Part shown: positions 24,152 through 35,965 of the stretch, in pieces
Layout: each line of letters begins with the position of its first letter
How positions within the stretch are numbered: the stretch's first letter is position 1
Assembly (NCBI GenBank): GCA_001574975.1
Contig: KQ965764.1
Location: forward strand, 302,339-366,338
Origin: Gonapodya prolifera JEL478
Lineage: Eukaryota; Monoblepharomycota; Monoblepharidomycetes; Monoblepharidales; Gonapodyaceae
DNA: 64,000 nt
Reading direction: 5' to 3'
Notes under the pieces: generated by a model
The model's input: only the letters and a program-made list of their open reading frames with translations
Databases searched by the model: none
What the model was told of the DNA's origin: nothing
Position numbers and translations under genes: made by a program

Positions 24152-25143
24152 ATGTGGTCAAGGCTGTCGAGAGGGATTGAGTCCGGCGGTGTGAGTGGGG
24201 AAGCGTGGAGTAGTGGGAGATGTTCGGGTGATGGAGTTGACGGTCAGGTCTGGGTCGAGACTATGCATTTCACAAGTCATGGCCACTTTTACTCAACGAA
24301 AGCTCTTTGTAATTGTGTAATTCTGAGCCTATGTATGTTGTTTTTGTCGCAGCAGAGTTTCTCTGTCTTGTATTACCCTGACGAGTTACTCCAAACCATC
24401 CAAGTCTGATCTCGCGAATCAGCTCGGAAGTTGGAGAAAACGGCGAATCAAGATCCCACAATTGGCAGTGGTTCCGTGTCCATTTGAGTCGGTTAGTTTG
24501 TAGATATGCGTTATTTTCCTAGTCACCGTCATTCAGCGTGCTGGATGTTGCACTTTGAGCAGATATTCGCAAAGTATGTCGTGCGGTTCAAGGCGTTGGT
24601 TGTCGAGGGAACTAGTAGTGAGTATGTATGGATGTAGCTTTGCCGATTTCGATTTGTCCTTCCGTCCGAAAACATCGTACAAGATAATAAAGCCTAACGC
24701 TCACATTTAGCCTTCTCAGATCGCCATCTGGTTTGTTTGGGTCCGAGAAGGATCGATGAATGGGCTCCCAACCGCAAGGAGGCACTGTGACACTCTTGAG
24801 AGGGACCTGCGGAGGAACAGGAAAGCAAGGCATCTAGCAGGCGCGGGCAAGCGCAACAGCAAGAGCGCCAAGGGGCCGGAAAGGAGAAGAGCCTCGCTTG
24901 AACAGAGAGAGCGCGGCGCGAGCAGAGCGGAGGAAGGACTGGACTGTGTGCGGAGGGTTAACCAGCAAGAGCACGAACAGGACAGGATTGGGACCGGTCG
25001 GAACCGGCAAGTGTGAAGGCGAGGCAGAGAGAGAAAGGCAAGGGAATAGGGAGGATTGGCACCGCGGAGACGAAACCAGCGGTAGCCGGTGGGGTGAAGC
25101 GGAGTCGGCGAACGGTTGTTTCCGGACTCTGACCGAGCAGGGA
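24152..25143. other. Intergenic, no gene seen
   Basis: No convincing coding region. Open frames on both strands between 24.7 and 25.1 kb are low in complexity and look like shadows of the 5' region of the following gene, which may in truth begin further upstream than annotated. Confidence 0.4.
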
Positions 25144-28100
25144 ATGGCGACCTTTGTGGTTGATGGGGGAACGGGGTTCGTGAGGGGTAGGGATGCCGTT
25201 GGAGGTGCGGTTGGAGGTGAAAGGGGAGTTGTAACCAGGTGGGATGGACAGACAGACGGCGAGGGGTTAAGCAGCAGCGGGTATGGCAAGCGTGCTCCGC
25301 TGCGGAGAGCGGATAGTGATGCTGTGCCCCGGTGGAACGGCAGAGGGCGCGATAGCGGAGTTGCTCGAGGAACGGAGACGGAGGACGGCGCCTTACACGC
25401 AGACACAGCTTATGGAGCAGGGGATGTGAACGCCCAACTCTCGCCACACCCCACGTCGCATTTCCATTCGCTGCAGCTTGGGGCGCCGTCTGCTGCCGAT
25501 ACTCCACTCTCCACTCTCCACTCCAAGAACCCCGATGCCCACTCTCCTGGACAATCCCCCGGGAGAAGAAAGTCGTCATGGCTACCGTTCTTTTCCTCGC
25601 TTTCCTCGCCGTCGCTCTCCGCTCCTGCGTCGGAATCCTCAGCCCTGCCATCTCCTCTATCACCTCAAAACTCAACCCATCCGCCCCACCAACACTACAC
25701 TGCCTACACTTCCTACCCCGCCACGCCTGCACTCCACTCGCGCTCCTCTTCAGGCTCATCTTCCCTCACATCTCACATCCCTTCGGCCTCCTCGCTCCCT
25801 TCCATCCCTACCCACATCTCCCCACTCGTACCACAACGCACCCGCCCTGCACGCTCATCCTCGTCCTCACCATCCCGCTCCCGCTCCAACCCGTCGTTCT
25901 GGCCGTCGCCTCTGTCCTCGCAAACGTTTCGGCATGACGTTCTTACCAATCTTGACCTTCCAAACTCACCACCAGCATTCAAACCCCGCCGCGCGTTTTC
26001 TCCTGCCAGGTGGGGCAGAGACAGAGACCGTGACCGTGACCACCGCGCCAGTGAGGACTCCCCCCGCTCCCCCCGAGAGGGCCGCCCCGTCTGGACACCC
26101 TCCACCTCAGCTCATGCCGAGTCCATCCAGAACCCGCCCACCGACCCGCCGTCCCCGAGGCCCGGGCCCTGGTCCCGGGTCTTTTCGCGGCACCGCCATC
26201 CCCATCCCCAACCGCCCGTTTCCACATCTCTGTCGCCGACATCTCCCACATCACCAACATCGCCATCCTCATTTACATCTCCCTTATCGCCCACAGACAC
26301 CGTACCTCCCGTTATGCCCAACGAAGGATGGAATCACGGCGGCGACGGGGGGGCGCCGGGTGGCAGCGCCCACATTGGTTCAAGTGAGTGTTCAGCATCT
26401 CGTGTCTGTTGGTGTTTCAAGCCAAGAGTTGGGAACCTGCCGCGGATAAGTTCAAGTCCTCATCAGTGGAGCCATGGTATATCAGTGCAGTGTCAACAGG
26501 ATGGGGCATTCCTTGGGGGGCACTCTTTGTTTGCAGTTCGGACACGATACGGATCGTTTTGTCGTTTTATTTGACCATCTCAGCTCACCCTCAACTTCTC
26601 ACACTCCCACCATGATAAGGACAATTTCATCCCCTCCGCCCGCGTGCGTCCAGTATTCCCCACCTACCCTCCCTCTCCACCTTAGCGCCACTCTCTCCAT
26701 TCCCCGAAACGCCCATTTCCCATCCTACCTCGCCATTGGACCCACCAATCCCAACACCACCCACACCAACAACACCCCCTACACCGCCTCCCCGCGCGTC
26801 GCGGTCGTCTCGCATTGTGTCGCCCCGCCACAACCGACGCGCACCTTCGCCTGGGCCATCCTCGCCGCGCGCACATACAAACGAAACAAAGTCGTCACCG
26901 GCCCCGTCGCCGCCTCGCGCGCGCAGCGCGGACTCGCACTGCACGCCGCATCCGATCGCCCCGCACATAACGGGACGTAATCCTCACCGCCGCCATGGCA
27001 GGCCGCTCACAGCGACAGCATCCCCACCGGCTTCGCGATCAGCATCGCTCGACCCACCTTCTAAACCCGAAGCTGCGAATGCCACTGCCTCCGCGCCCAC
27101 TCTGACCACCGCAACTGCTCCTCCGCGTCCTCCTCGCCCACTAAGCCGCTCGCGGAGCGCAGGTTCCGCATCAGCGTCGGACATCGGCGGTGTCCCTGCC
27201 GTCACCGTGTCGTCCGCCAGCACCTCCTCCACAGTATACCCATCGGCGCTGTCCACACCCACCTCCCTGTCTCTCCCATACCCTTCCCCCAGGACGTCGT
27301 TTCCTTCATCCACGTTCCCAGCCTCCTCCTCTTCGCGGCCCGTCTCGTCGTCCTCCCTGTCGCTTTCTCTGTCCTTCTCGTACGGTACCGCTGCAACAAC
27401 CCTTGGTGGGACCTCGGGTCGGCCAGCCAGAACGCCCAGAGCTGGCCGCTCGGTCAGCGTCGCCGTCGCCGAGCAGGCCGGGTTCCGCGCGCTTGGGCGG
27501 ATGGACAGCGCTTTGGGGAGGCAGGCCGCCGGGCCATTCCCCAGCAAGAGTATGCCTGCGGAAGCACCCCCCGCTCGGCCCAAAGACCCCCGGTTTCCCA
27601 CTTTGGTGACGGACTTTTCGCGGCGCGAGAACACGCCTCATTTGGAGTGGGTCTACAAGGACCAGTTCGGGCCCCCGGCGACTGGCCGCCCACCGTCGCC
27701 TGTCGCTCCGCTCCCGATGGGGGGGTCGCTCGATAGGTCGGCGAGGTTGCAAAGGTTGCGCAGGCCCAGTGGCGGGACCGGGAGCTTCAGTTTCACATCT
27801 GGAGCTGGAGGTGGTGACCCGCACAGAATATCCATAGAGTCCCGCGCCAGAGGGTTTTTGGCCGTTTTGGGCGGTGGTGGAGGTAGCGGAGCTGGTTCAG
27901 CAGACGAGACGACCAGTGGAGGGTCTGCACGGTCTAGCAGGGACAGCTGGGCGTCCGTTGGAGGTGGTGGCGCAGGAGGTGGGATGTGGGAGGCCCGGCG
28001 GTCGTCGGTTGTCGGCAGGGCGCCGAGTCTGAGCCTCTTCAGAGGTCGGGGTGGTGGTGGCGACGTGCAGACCCAGACTCCGACGAGCCCCATTGCTGGA

Positions 28101-29667
28101 ACGGGTCGCAGAGACGTGGGGGTCAGACCAAAGTCCTTCGACGAGGTTTCTGTGTCCAATGCTGCGCAAAATGCAACCTCGCTTACAGGGGGCGCTGCTC
28201 CCCCGTCGCCTCTGTCGGCGCGCAAGAACAGGCCGCCCGGTCCTGGAGCGGGAAGCAAGGGTGCTGGCGGCGGACTGTCCTTCGCGGGAGATAACGTTGT
28301 GTACGTGAAGCGGTGGGGCGAGTCGGACGATTGGGCAGGGTACGCAGCGGATAACGGACGCGCAGCTTGGGATATGAATGGATGGGAGGTATGGAAGTCC
28401 GAAAGCGGAGGTGGAGGGGATGATGGGATAAATTGGGTGGAAAGGATGCGTATGGGCATGAAGAAGTTAACGCAGCAAACCAAGATGGCGGGGGTCGATT
28501 TGGGGGGTAAGGTGTGTGGACGCCTTGATCTCGGTGAATGGTGCGACGAACATTGCTGACTCCTCTCGTGCTTCCATGCAGGTGTTCAACCGCCGCCGCC
28601 CGCCGCCCGATCTATACTCGTTGCTTTTTGGAAGGGAGAGATCGGAGCGCCACTTGCGTGAAGACGACGAGTTCACCCGAGTCGTTGCAGCACGGTTCAC
28701 ACGGGTTGCCACAAGGGGATATCCGCCCCCACCAGACCCCACGCCGACAACAGACGAATGGCCCATTTATGACGACTTCACACCTAACGAGATGCGCAGG
28801 TTCAATTTGGTCCGCGTGGAGGTGCGCCCTTCAACGCCTGTGCGGAGCGCATCACGTCTTGCCCAGGGAGATACCGAGGTGCAGTTTGTTTCGGCACCGG
28901 GAAGTCCGACCACGTCTATGCCCACAACGGCGTTCCATACGCCCAGCGGGTCACCGGCCAAGACAGGAACTGGCGGTGGTGAACGCACCCCTACGGCTTT
29001 GCCAGGCGCTTTGGGTGCATCTGGAAGTTTGGCTGGGTCGGTTGCAGGCTCGCGTGAGTCGCGGACTGGCCTGGGTGCGATTACGTTGGCCATGGGAAAG
29101 TCACCCTCGTTCGGAAGCAGTGGCGCTCCTCCCGGATCGTCCCCCTCACCGACGCGTTTAGCTGCACTGCTACGGCACGGGTCGCAGGCGGGCCGTGATA
29201 AGGAGAGGGAACGGGAGGAAAACGAGAGGCGGTTCGAGGAGCTTGTGAGAAGCAGCAAGACGGCGTGGGAGGTGACGGTGATGAGCGATGAGGAGGATGC
29301 AGACGGAGCAGTTGGTGGTGGAGACGATGTTGCCCCGAGCTCCCCTCAGTGGGACCAGAGGGAACCGCAGAGATCTCTGTCTCTGCGAGTTGGTGGGTCG
29401 GGTCGGCTGGGTGAAATCGACCTGGCGGATAGGGCGAGTCGCACGGGCAGCCGGACCAGTGAAAGCAGGGCTAGTGGGACGGGCACTGGGGCGGGGATCT
29501 CGCAACATGTGGAGCCAGACGAAGACCGAAGGAGTCAGAGGACAGTGTCTTCCGGTGGTGCTGGTGTGGTCGGAGACTCGGGATTTGGAGACATGTTTGG
29601 TGGCGGGAAGGGGAAGGACGTTGTGAGGTTGGTTTCCAGTGGTGGCTTGGCGGCAGGCAAGGCGTGA
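25144..29667 (+). CDS. Very long Ser/Pro/Gly-rich disordered protein
   Basis: Not recognised. Three open segments are joined by introns. Exon A (from about 25144, MATFVVDGGTG) encodes Ser/Pro-rich sequence including [16 protein letters not shown] and ends at a donor near 26381 (GTGAGTG). Exon B (about 26640-28511) has Pro/Thr/Ser-rich then Gly-rich tracts and a more ordered patch (SRRENTPHLEWVYKDQFGP; NNVVYVKRWGES-like region near 28300; ERMRMGMKKLTQQTKM). Exon C joins in phase after GVDLGGK with VFNRRRPPPDLYSLLFGRER and DDFTPNEMRRFNLVRVEV, the likeliest folded part, then returns to disorder and ends LVSSGGLAAGKA at 29667. The total is roughly 1,300 residues. The start is weakly supported, and the join between A and B is inferred. 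Confidence 0.5.
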
Positions 29668-30378
29668 TTTGATAGAGAGATTGGAGAGTCGTCGGTACCG
29701 CACAGGCGCTGATGGGACTGAGAAACCCCTCTTCCCCCGTACTCAATTTGGACACTACGCACAGAAGAACACGAGCACTAGAGGGGATGTACATAGCTGT
29801 TTCGGTGCGCCGGCATTGACCTTGCGGAGTTCGCAGTTTGAAGTCACCCCAAGCATCAACACGAATTGTAATTATAAAGTTGGTTTATGTCGAACACTTT
29901 GTAATCTTATCATAATATGTGTAGTAGCAACTTTTCCGAGATCGAAGTGCATTGAGACAAGGGCATCCATAACTCAAACGGCAATGTCATAAATATCTGG
30001 GGTATTGCTTTGGGGTATACCTTTGTAAAGTCTTCCGGCTACTCCAAATCGGTGCGAACAAAGTATCCGCCCTTCTCAGGCGTTGTCAACGTGCTACACG
30101 CAAGCGTGGATAATTTCATTTTTTCAACTGTTCGCCGAGAGAAGTGGGGTCCAAACCAAACTCACCCGAATTCAATTCCTCCTGAAAATCGTCCAAGAAC
30201 CTTGATTAAATCTCCTGCATTGACAGTGAGCTCATCCCTCCTTTTTCGCTTTATTGACACCTTTGCGGAAATTGTTTCAGTGGGTCGTGGTTCTTGTGGC
30301 ATTGGTACGTTTACTGGGCACGCCAATCTGCAAAGAAATTTGTCAAAAGAAAACAAGCTCTTCACCTGACCAACCTAC
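29668..30378. other. Convergent intergenic, no gene seen
   Basis: Lies between the 3' ends of the disordered-protein gene and the tandem kinase gene. Short frames here show no recognisable motif. Confidence 0.6.
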
Positions 30379-32752
30379 TCACAAAATCTCTTGAAGCACT
30401 GCCTCAATTACCTTAAAGCTTGGACGGTCCTCCGGTTCTGGTGCCCAGCACTCCTCCAGCAATTCCTTCAATCTCTCTGGCATCTCCACCACCATGGAGT
30501 TCAGACATGGCCGTAGGTCCCCATCAATGATTCGTGTCCAAAGACGTGCATCCGGGACATCCCCAAAAGGTCTTTCGAGAGTCCAAATCTGCAACAAGAG
30601 CGTGTTGCTCTGTGAAAACCAGCAAGGCACATCGTGTGCACCCACCTCGTATGCTGTCATCCCCATTGCATATACATCTCCCTCTTTGCTGCTCTTGTGC
30701 TCCAGCAGCCTTTCTGGGGGCATCCACCGTGGCGTCCCCACCCTTTCGGATGGGTCCGTTCCCTTGGGAGCCGCTGCACTCTCCAGCTTGGCGTACCCAA
30801 AGTCACACACCAAGCCACTGCCATTATCCCGAACGAGGACGTTGGAAGCTTTAAGATCAGCGTGGACTATGCCGACGCCGTGGAGATAGGACATTCCTTG
30901 GGCGACATCAAGCATCTGAGGTAGGGTGGGACGAGTTGTAAATGCGACACGTTGTTGGAGGTGAAGAGTGAACATACCAGCTTAATCCGCTGATATGTTG
31001 TCGTGGGGACGGTCCGCAAGTAAGAGAGAGCAGTTCCATGTTTCATGAATGGAGACACGATGAAAGGGAATGTGGTAGTTAAGCAGGCCCCCGAGAGCGG
31101 GAGCACGTTGTCATGTTTCAAGCTTGACCAAATCTCGATCTCAGAGGCAAAAGCCTTTAAAAGATATGGACGGAGTGTCAGTCCATCGTGGTGTTCAAGA
31201 TGACGGCACAAAACTCACGGTGTACAGGTCCCGACCCATGTCCCCACGAAATACCCGCTTCAGAGCGACTTCATTCCCCTGCCACATGCCACGGAACACT
31301 TCTCCGTATCCTCCACGGCCAATTAACTCTTGGAAAGTGACATGCTCCTCTTGGATCCATGGGGTGTCCAGTGGTTGCTGCCCGGGGGTCGCAAGGAGGT
31401 CAGCTCTGGGCCGAGGCGAGTTGCGCACGAGCGTGTGAGGCAAGAAATGCGGGGAAGGAGGTGGGGGTCGAACGACAGCTCACAAAATCTGGTGCAAATT
31501 GTTGATGATCTCCTCAGGTGTTGGTAGGGGGACGCCCATCCGGCCAATACCAGCGTCGCAGCGCCCTAACAAGGCAACAAGAGATTCCTGTGCAGTGCCT
31601 TCCTCCCTGAGTCGTTGCATTGTAAGCCCTCCAGACCAGATCTACGAGTTGCACAATAGAGCACCCGGTGTCAGGAATTATTGCCCATAAGGGAAAAACT
31701 TGCGGTCGGAAACACCTACCTGTATCGCAATCCTTGCAAAGCTCACGATGTCGCTTACAAATGGATACGCCAGCTTGCGTTCATTGTGCATTTTGACGAG
31801 AAGGGCTTCCATAAGTTTATCGGGGTCAGTGACAAAGGAGCTCAAGGCTCCAGTGGCGCAGGATTCCCTGGCGTCGTACGCAAAGCCAAATGATGAGATA
31901 ATGGCGTGCCCTTGGTCGTCGATCACGATGAGACGGGCGTGGAGGTTAGTGTGCGCAATTTTGTGGTCGTGAAGGTGGCGGATTCCTTTGGCGATTTCGA
32001 TCATCTGGTGTTGTGAAAACGCCGGGTGGTCGGAGGAGGAGTGAGTCGAGTAGTCGTGGCAAGAAAAAATCGTGACGGGTTGCCCTTGTGACGACAACTC
32101 ACGAGTCGAATCTTGTCACGTGGGCCTGGTTTGAAGCGGTGCAGGTACTCGAGCAAGCTGCCGTTTCGCATCAACGGGGATATCATGAATGGCTGGCATG
32201 CATCGAAGCAGACACCGTAGAACCGGAGAATATTGGGATGAGCGGGTATTGTGGCCCAGGTGAACAACTCGCTCGCAAAGGCCTTATTAGGAAGCTTCAT
32301 TTTCGAGCACATTCATCGCGGCAAAAAACGAGCCGTCATCCACTCACTGCCGCGTGGTCCAGTTGCGAGAGGATCTTGATCCCCACTTCGACATCCCGTT
32401 GCCATACCCCGCGATACACGTGACTGTAGCCACCGAACGCAATGTAGTCGCCAAGCGCCACGTCACGGACGTTAATATTGCCTCGCACGCCCGGCAAGAG
32501 CTCTGGCCACCTCCTCTTGCCCGCGCTCCAGTTGTTTTCGATGTCCGGGTCGCCGGTTCGTTTGAGCACGGGTGATGGGAGATCGTCCTTGTCCTTGCGT
32601 GCGTGTTGGGGTGGGCCCGAGTGCGAGATGATTGGCGTAGAGGTCTCGAAGAGGGTTGTGTCCGATGCCATGGATATGGAGATGCTCTTGGTCGTGCCGG
32701 TAGGGGCTTCTTGATCGTTGTGGGACAAGCGCGATCGCGCGGAAATGAGCAT
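30379..32752 (-). CDS. Pseudokinase-kinase tandem protein (TKL-like)
   Basis: Two protein-kinase domains in one predicted polypeptide. The N-terminal domain (about 32480-31500) has a glycine loop FGGYSHVYRG and a VAIK-type lysine (VGIKIL). Its catalytic loop reads HTNLHARL instead of HRDLKxxN, and the DFG site reads SSFGFA, so it should be inactive. Its C-lobe continues across an intron (IAIQ to IWSGGLTM) and ends EEIINNLHQIL. A further in-frame splice leads to the second domain: LIGRGGYGEVFRGMW, NEVALKRVF, a helix-C glutamate in FASEIEIWSSLKHD, HADLKASN, CDFGYAK, TPRWMPPERL and the C-lobe LLEECWAPEPEDRPSF. All catalytic residues of domain 2 are present. The HxDLKxSN and RWMPPE patterns suggest a tyrosine-kinase-like (TKL) Ser/Thr kinase. 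Starts at MLISARS (32752) or MASDTT (about 32671). Confidence 0.8.
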
Positions 32753-32922
32753 TTTTTCGATGCAGCAGTAGACTCAGATGAATGAATTCAATCCAAAGGA
32801 AGGCTCCCCGACTTGACCACGGCAGACTGCCTGGGAACGGCCCCAACTCTTCCCGCTCCAGGACAAAGAATCTTTCCAGTCGATGTGGTCGTTCAGGCGA
32901 ATGGAGTCCGCTCAAATTTAAG

Positions 32923-33512
32923 CCCCAAGCGCTCCCCCCGTCGCCGATGCGACTGGCACCCCACACGGTCACAACGGAAGTGACATACCCCCACCATACG
33001 ACGAGCTCCCACCGTCATATGCCCAGATCGGCGGAGAGGTGAGAGATTGCTTTCGTCCCGCGAACCCCCAGGCCGGGCACTCCACGTCACTCTGACCTAC
33101 TTATGACGAACAAGGCCGCGCTTCCGCTGACCCCTGGGGCGCATCTCAAACTCCACCCGCCCAAGGGGCAACCGCGGCACGCAATCTACTGCGGAGGGGA
33201 TCACGTCGTCTGGTACAATATATACAAACTAGGAGGGACCGACTCTCCCATCGAAAATTGCAGCCTCGCTCAGTTCATGGCCTCGGGGGGGCGTCTTGAG
33301 GTCATTTCCGATAGTGCAGACTCGCGGTACTCCGGGGACCAAGTGTGGACCGGGCGTTGCGGGCGGCGGAGTACGGGAAACGGAAGAACAAGATGTCTGT
33401 GGGCGGTGACGTGCCTGAGAAGGCGAAGGGTGTCGGACCGGTGGAGTTCGTGGACTGGTGCTTTGGGAGGCAGTCGTTGAAATCGAGAGGACTAGGTGGA
33501 GCTCTGGGCTGA
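32923..33512 (+). CDS. LRAT/NlpC-P60-like protein with PPxY motif and probable frameshift
   Basis: The first visible exon encodes DIPPPYDELPPSYAQIGGE, with a PPxY-type motif (WW-domain ligand, common in arrestin/Rsp5 adaptor partners). The second exon encodes an LRAT/H-REV107-like segment: PGAHLKLHPPKGQPRHAIYC, then GDHVVWYN with the expected His, SLAQFMASGGRLEVI, and, in another frame, ALRAAEYGKRKNK and GPVEFVDWCFGRQS. The last resembles the NCEHFvxWCxxG motif, but the nucleophile Cys position holds Pro. The frame change is at about 33342-33347 (GTGTGG), where either a GT has been gained or one base lost. The 5' exon and start codon were not found. It could be a functional gene with a sequencing error or a decaying one. 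Confidence 0.5.
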
Positions 33513-34268
33513 GAAGATGCATGAATCAGGTTCGCGTGTGCGAATCATGGTGGCAGGAACTCCGGATACAATGGCGAGGTTTTGAGATTTTTGAAGGACT
33601 TTTTTTGTTGCTGTCTTCCTCATTGGCAAAAAGAACCGATTCAGTGTGTCAACATAAGCGAGACAGAGTAGAAGGGGTCGCCTGTGGTGAACCATCTAGG
33701 TAAACCCTGAATCCAAAAGTCGCAGAATGCTTATTGAGAGACAGCGCAATGAAAAGGCAGCCATCTGTAACTGTATTGTATGTGTCTCCCCTAATACTAA
33801 ACTATCTTTCCACTCCCCTTCTGCTGCCTCTACACACCCATTCCCTGGAGTGTGTCAATACGGACCTCCCACGCCAACACCCCAACTATTTCCACGCCTA
33901 CTACCCCACCTCTCAACTACTCTACGCGCCGCGATCTGCATTGACTTCTCCTGTTTAAACTCTGCGGCCCCGACCCCCACGCCAGCTCACCATCGTCGCC
34001 ACGTCTGCCCCACGTCACCATCCTCTCACTCGCACTGCTGCGCATCAGCATCCGCTGGATTATCGTGCAATTCATGCATTCCGCGGACTTTCACGTGATC
34101 CGACAATCCGTATGCAATCTCCCCGATTTTGCATGCCGCCTTCGAACCCTTTTACAGTTGAGGACGGGAACCTCCTGAACCCTCTTCGTCCCCGCACACA
34201 AAGAAGGAAGGAGAGGGAAGGTGATTTCCCACGCGATCGCCATCGCCACGTGCGCAACACGGCGCCGG
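33513..34268. other. Intergenic, no gene seen
   Basis: Region between the LRAT-like gene and the next same-strand gene. Pyrimidine-rich in places, with no supported coding frame. Confidence 0.5.
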
Positions 34269-35564
34269 ATGAAGCGCGCGATGAGCAGGCTGTTCCACGG
34301 GGGCTGGCAGAGGGGACGCGACGACGACGCGGGGCCCGACGCAGGGGGGGCCGCGAAGAGGGGATGGTCGCGCAGAGGGAGGGACGGAGGGGGTGAGAAA
34401 AGGTGAGATTGCACGGGAAAGTCTCCGGGTGCGTGCAATCGGGCGGTGCTGATGTGCCCTGTGCCACACCAACTAGGGGTCGGTCGATGGAACACACACG
34501 GGCGACGTACCCGCCCCCGCTGCCCGAATTCCCGGACACAAGCACCCGACAGGTCCGCTCTGCGTCCACGTTTGCCGCGCCGGGGGCCCCCGTGGGGAGC
34601 GACCGGCGTTGGGCACAGTCCAAAACGGTGGAACCTGAGAGGGGTTCGTGGGGCTCGACGGGGTCGGGGTCGGGTTTGGGAGAGCGGAGAGAGTGGAGCC
34701 TTCCACCGGGGGTCAACGCCGTGCCGGCCACCACGTCGGGAGGGTTCCTTGCGCCCCCAGGTCACTCCGCCACCGCACTCCCACTCTCCCAACATCCCCC
34801 GGCACCAACAACTACGACAGCATCGACCCCCTTCTTCCTCTCTCCCGACCCCGCGTCCCTTCTCGTGCAAGCCACGCACCACGAGCACATGGGCGACTAT
34901 TGCCGTGCAAGCATACTTCTGCGCACGGCACTACGACTGGGTCTGGATGCCGACGCGACGCGCAAGGCCCGGTTGCGGATCGCTCGAGACGCCGTGCGAT
35001 CAGACCCCCCGCGCGTCGACGAAGCGATGCACGAGGTCGGATGGGTCCAGGCGCGGTGGGGTGACGATGACGATGGCGAGTTCAAGGCAACCGTGGAGGA
35101 GGTGTGGAAAGTGTCCGAGAGGGTCAAGGCCGACGTGCAGCGGAGGGAGAGTAGGAGTCGGAGGAAAGCCCAGGCGGATCTGCAGAGGAGCGAGAGCTGG
35201 AGGCGGAGGGAAGTCAAGGCGGATGTGGAGAATGATGAGGAAGTCAAGGAGGTGGGCAGTGGGGAAGTCGAGGTGGGTTGTTATTTCATGTGGGCGTTGC
35301 TGTTGGGTCTTCTCACCATTCCTGTTCACCACCCACTCCGCTCCTCCACATGCCTCACTGGACCGGACCACATCTATTTCCTTCCTCCCACCCCACCCCC
35401 AATCACAGCCCAACGCCACCACCCGCCGCGCTTCCTCGGCATCCCTCGTCTCGATCGCCTCCACCGACCCCGGATCTCCCATCGTCATGCCGCCCTCGCC
35501 CGACCCCGAGGCGTACCCGGGCTGGACGCGGAGAGCCGAAAGCGGGGTTGTTGCTTGTGGGTGA
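34269..35564 (+). CDS. Disordered protein with TPR/MIT-like helical segment
   Basis: Not recognised as a named gene. Probable exon 1 (ATG 34269, MKRAMSRLFHGGWQRGRD) is short and basic. The main exon begins around 34480 with THGRATYPP-like disordered Pro/Thr/Ser sequence and contains one ordered stretch, PASLLVQATHHEHMGDYCRA followed by SILLRTALRLGLDAD, which has the spacing of a MIT or TPR helical hairpin. A charged Arg/Glu helix follows (VSERVKADVQRRESRSRRK). After an intron near 35275-35410 the best C-terminal frame reads STDPGSPIVMPPSPDPE and ends ESGVVACG at 35564. The exon 1 join and the last exon are inferred; the central exon is the best supported. Confidence 0.5.
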
Positions 35565-35965
35565 CTGCGTACGTCAGCGTCAACGTCAAGTGTGACGTGG
35601 GAGTTGGCATGAGCATGATGGGACAAGGAGGTGGACATTTTCGGGGTTGTTTTCTGTACAATCTATTTTCGTGGTTCTGGGGACGAGGTGGGACGAGAGA
35701 AGTGCTGCGTCTTGGATATGGTTGGTCTTTTTTTTTTTTTGTAGGGTGACGAGTAGAAAGAAACAATCAATTTTGTTGCAGTTGAACAATTTGAAGTGGA
35801 AGTGGTACCTGCACCGATGGTGGGCAGTCTTCGCCTCCATGAGCTCGACGTCATCGAAATCGGTCCAACCCAGTTGCAACCAACTGCCTCTTTGTTTTGA
35901 GGAAGGGCATATCTGCAATCTACTCGTCTTGATCACTACCCTGGAAATCGGTGTTCATGTGGGAA

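Noticed and set aside
24716-25759. 347-codon minus-strand frame rich in Arg, Pro and Leu
   Set aside because: Low-complexity antisense shadow of the Ser/Pro-rich plus-strand gene; no domain and no plausible splice partners.
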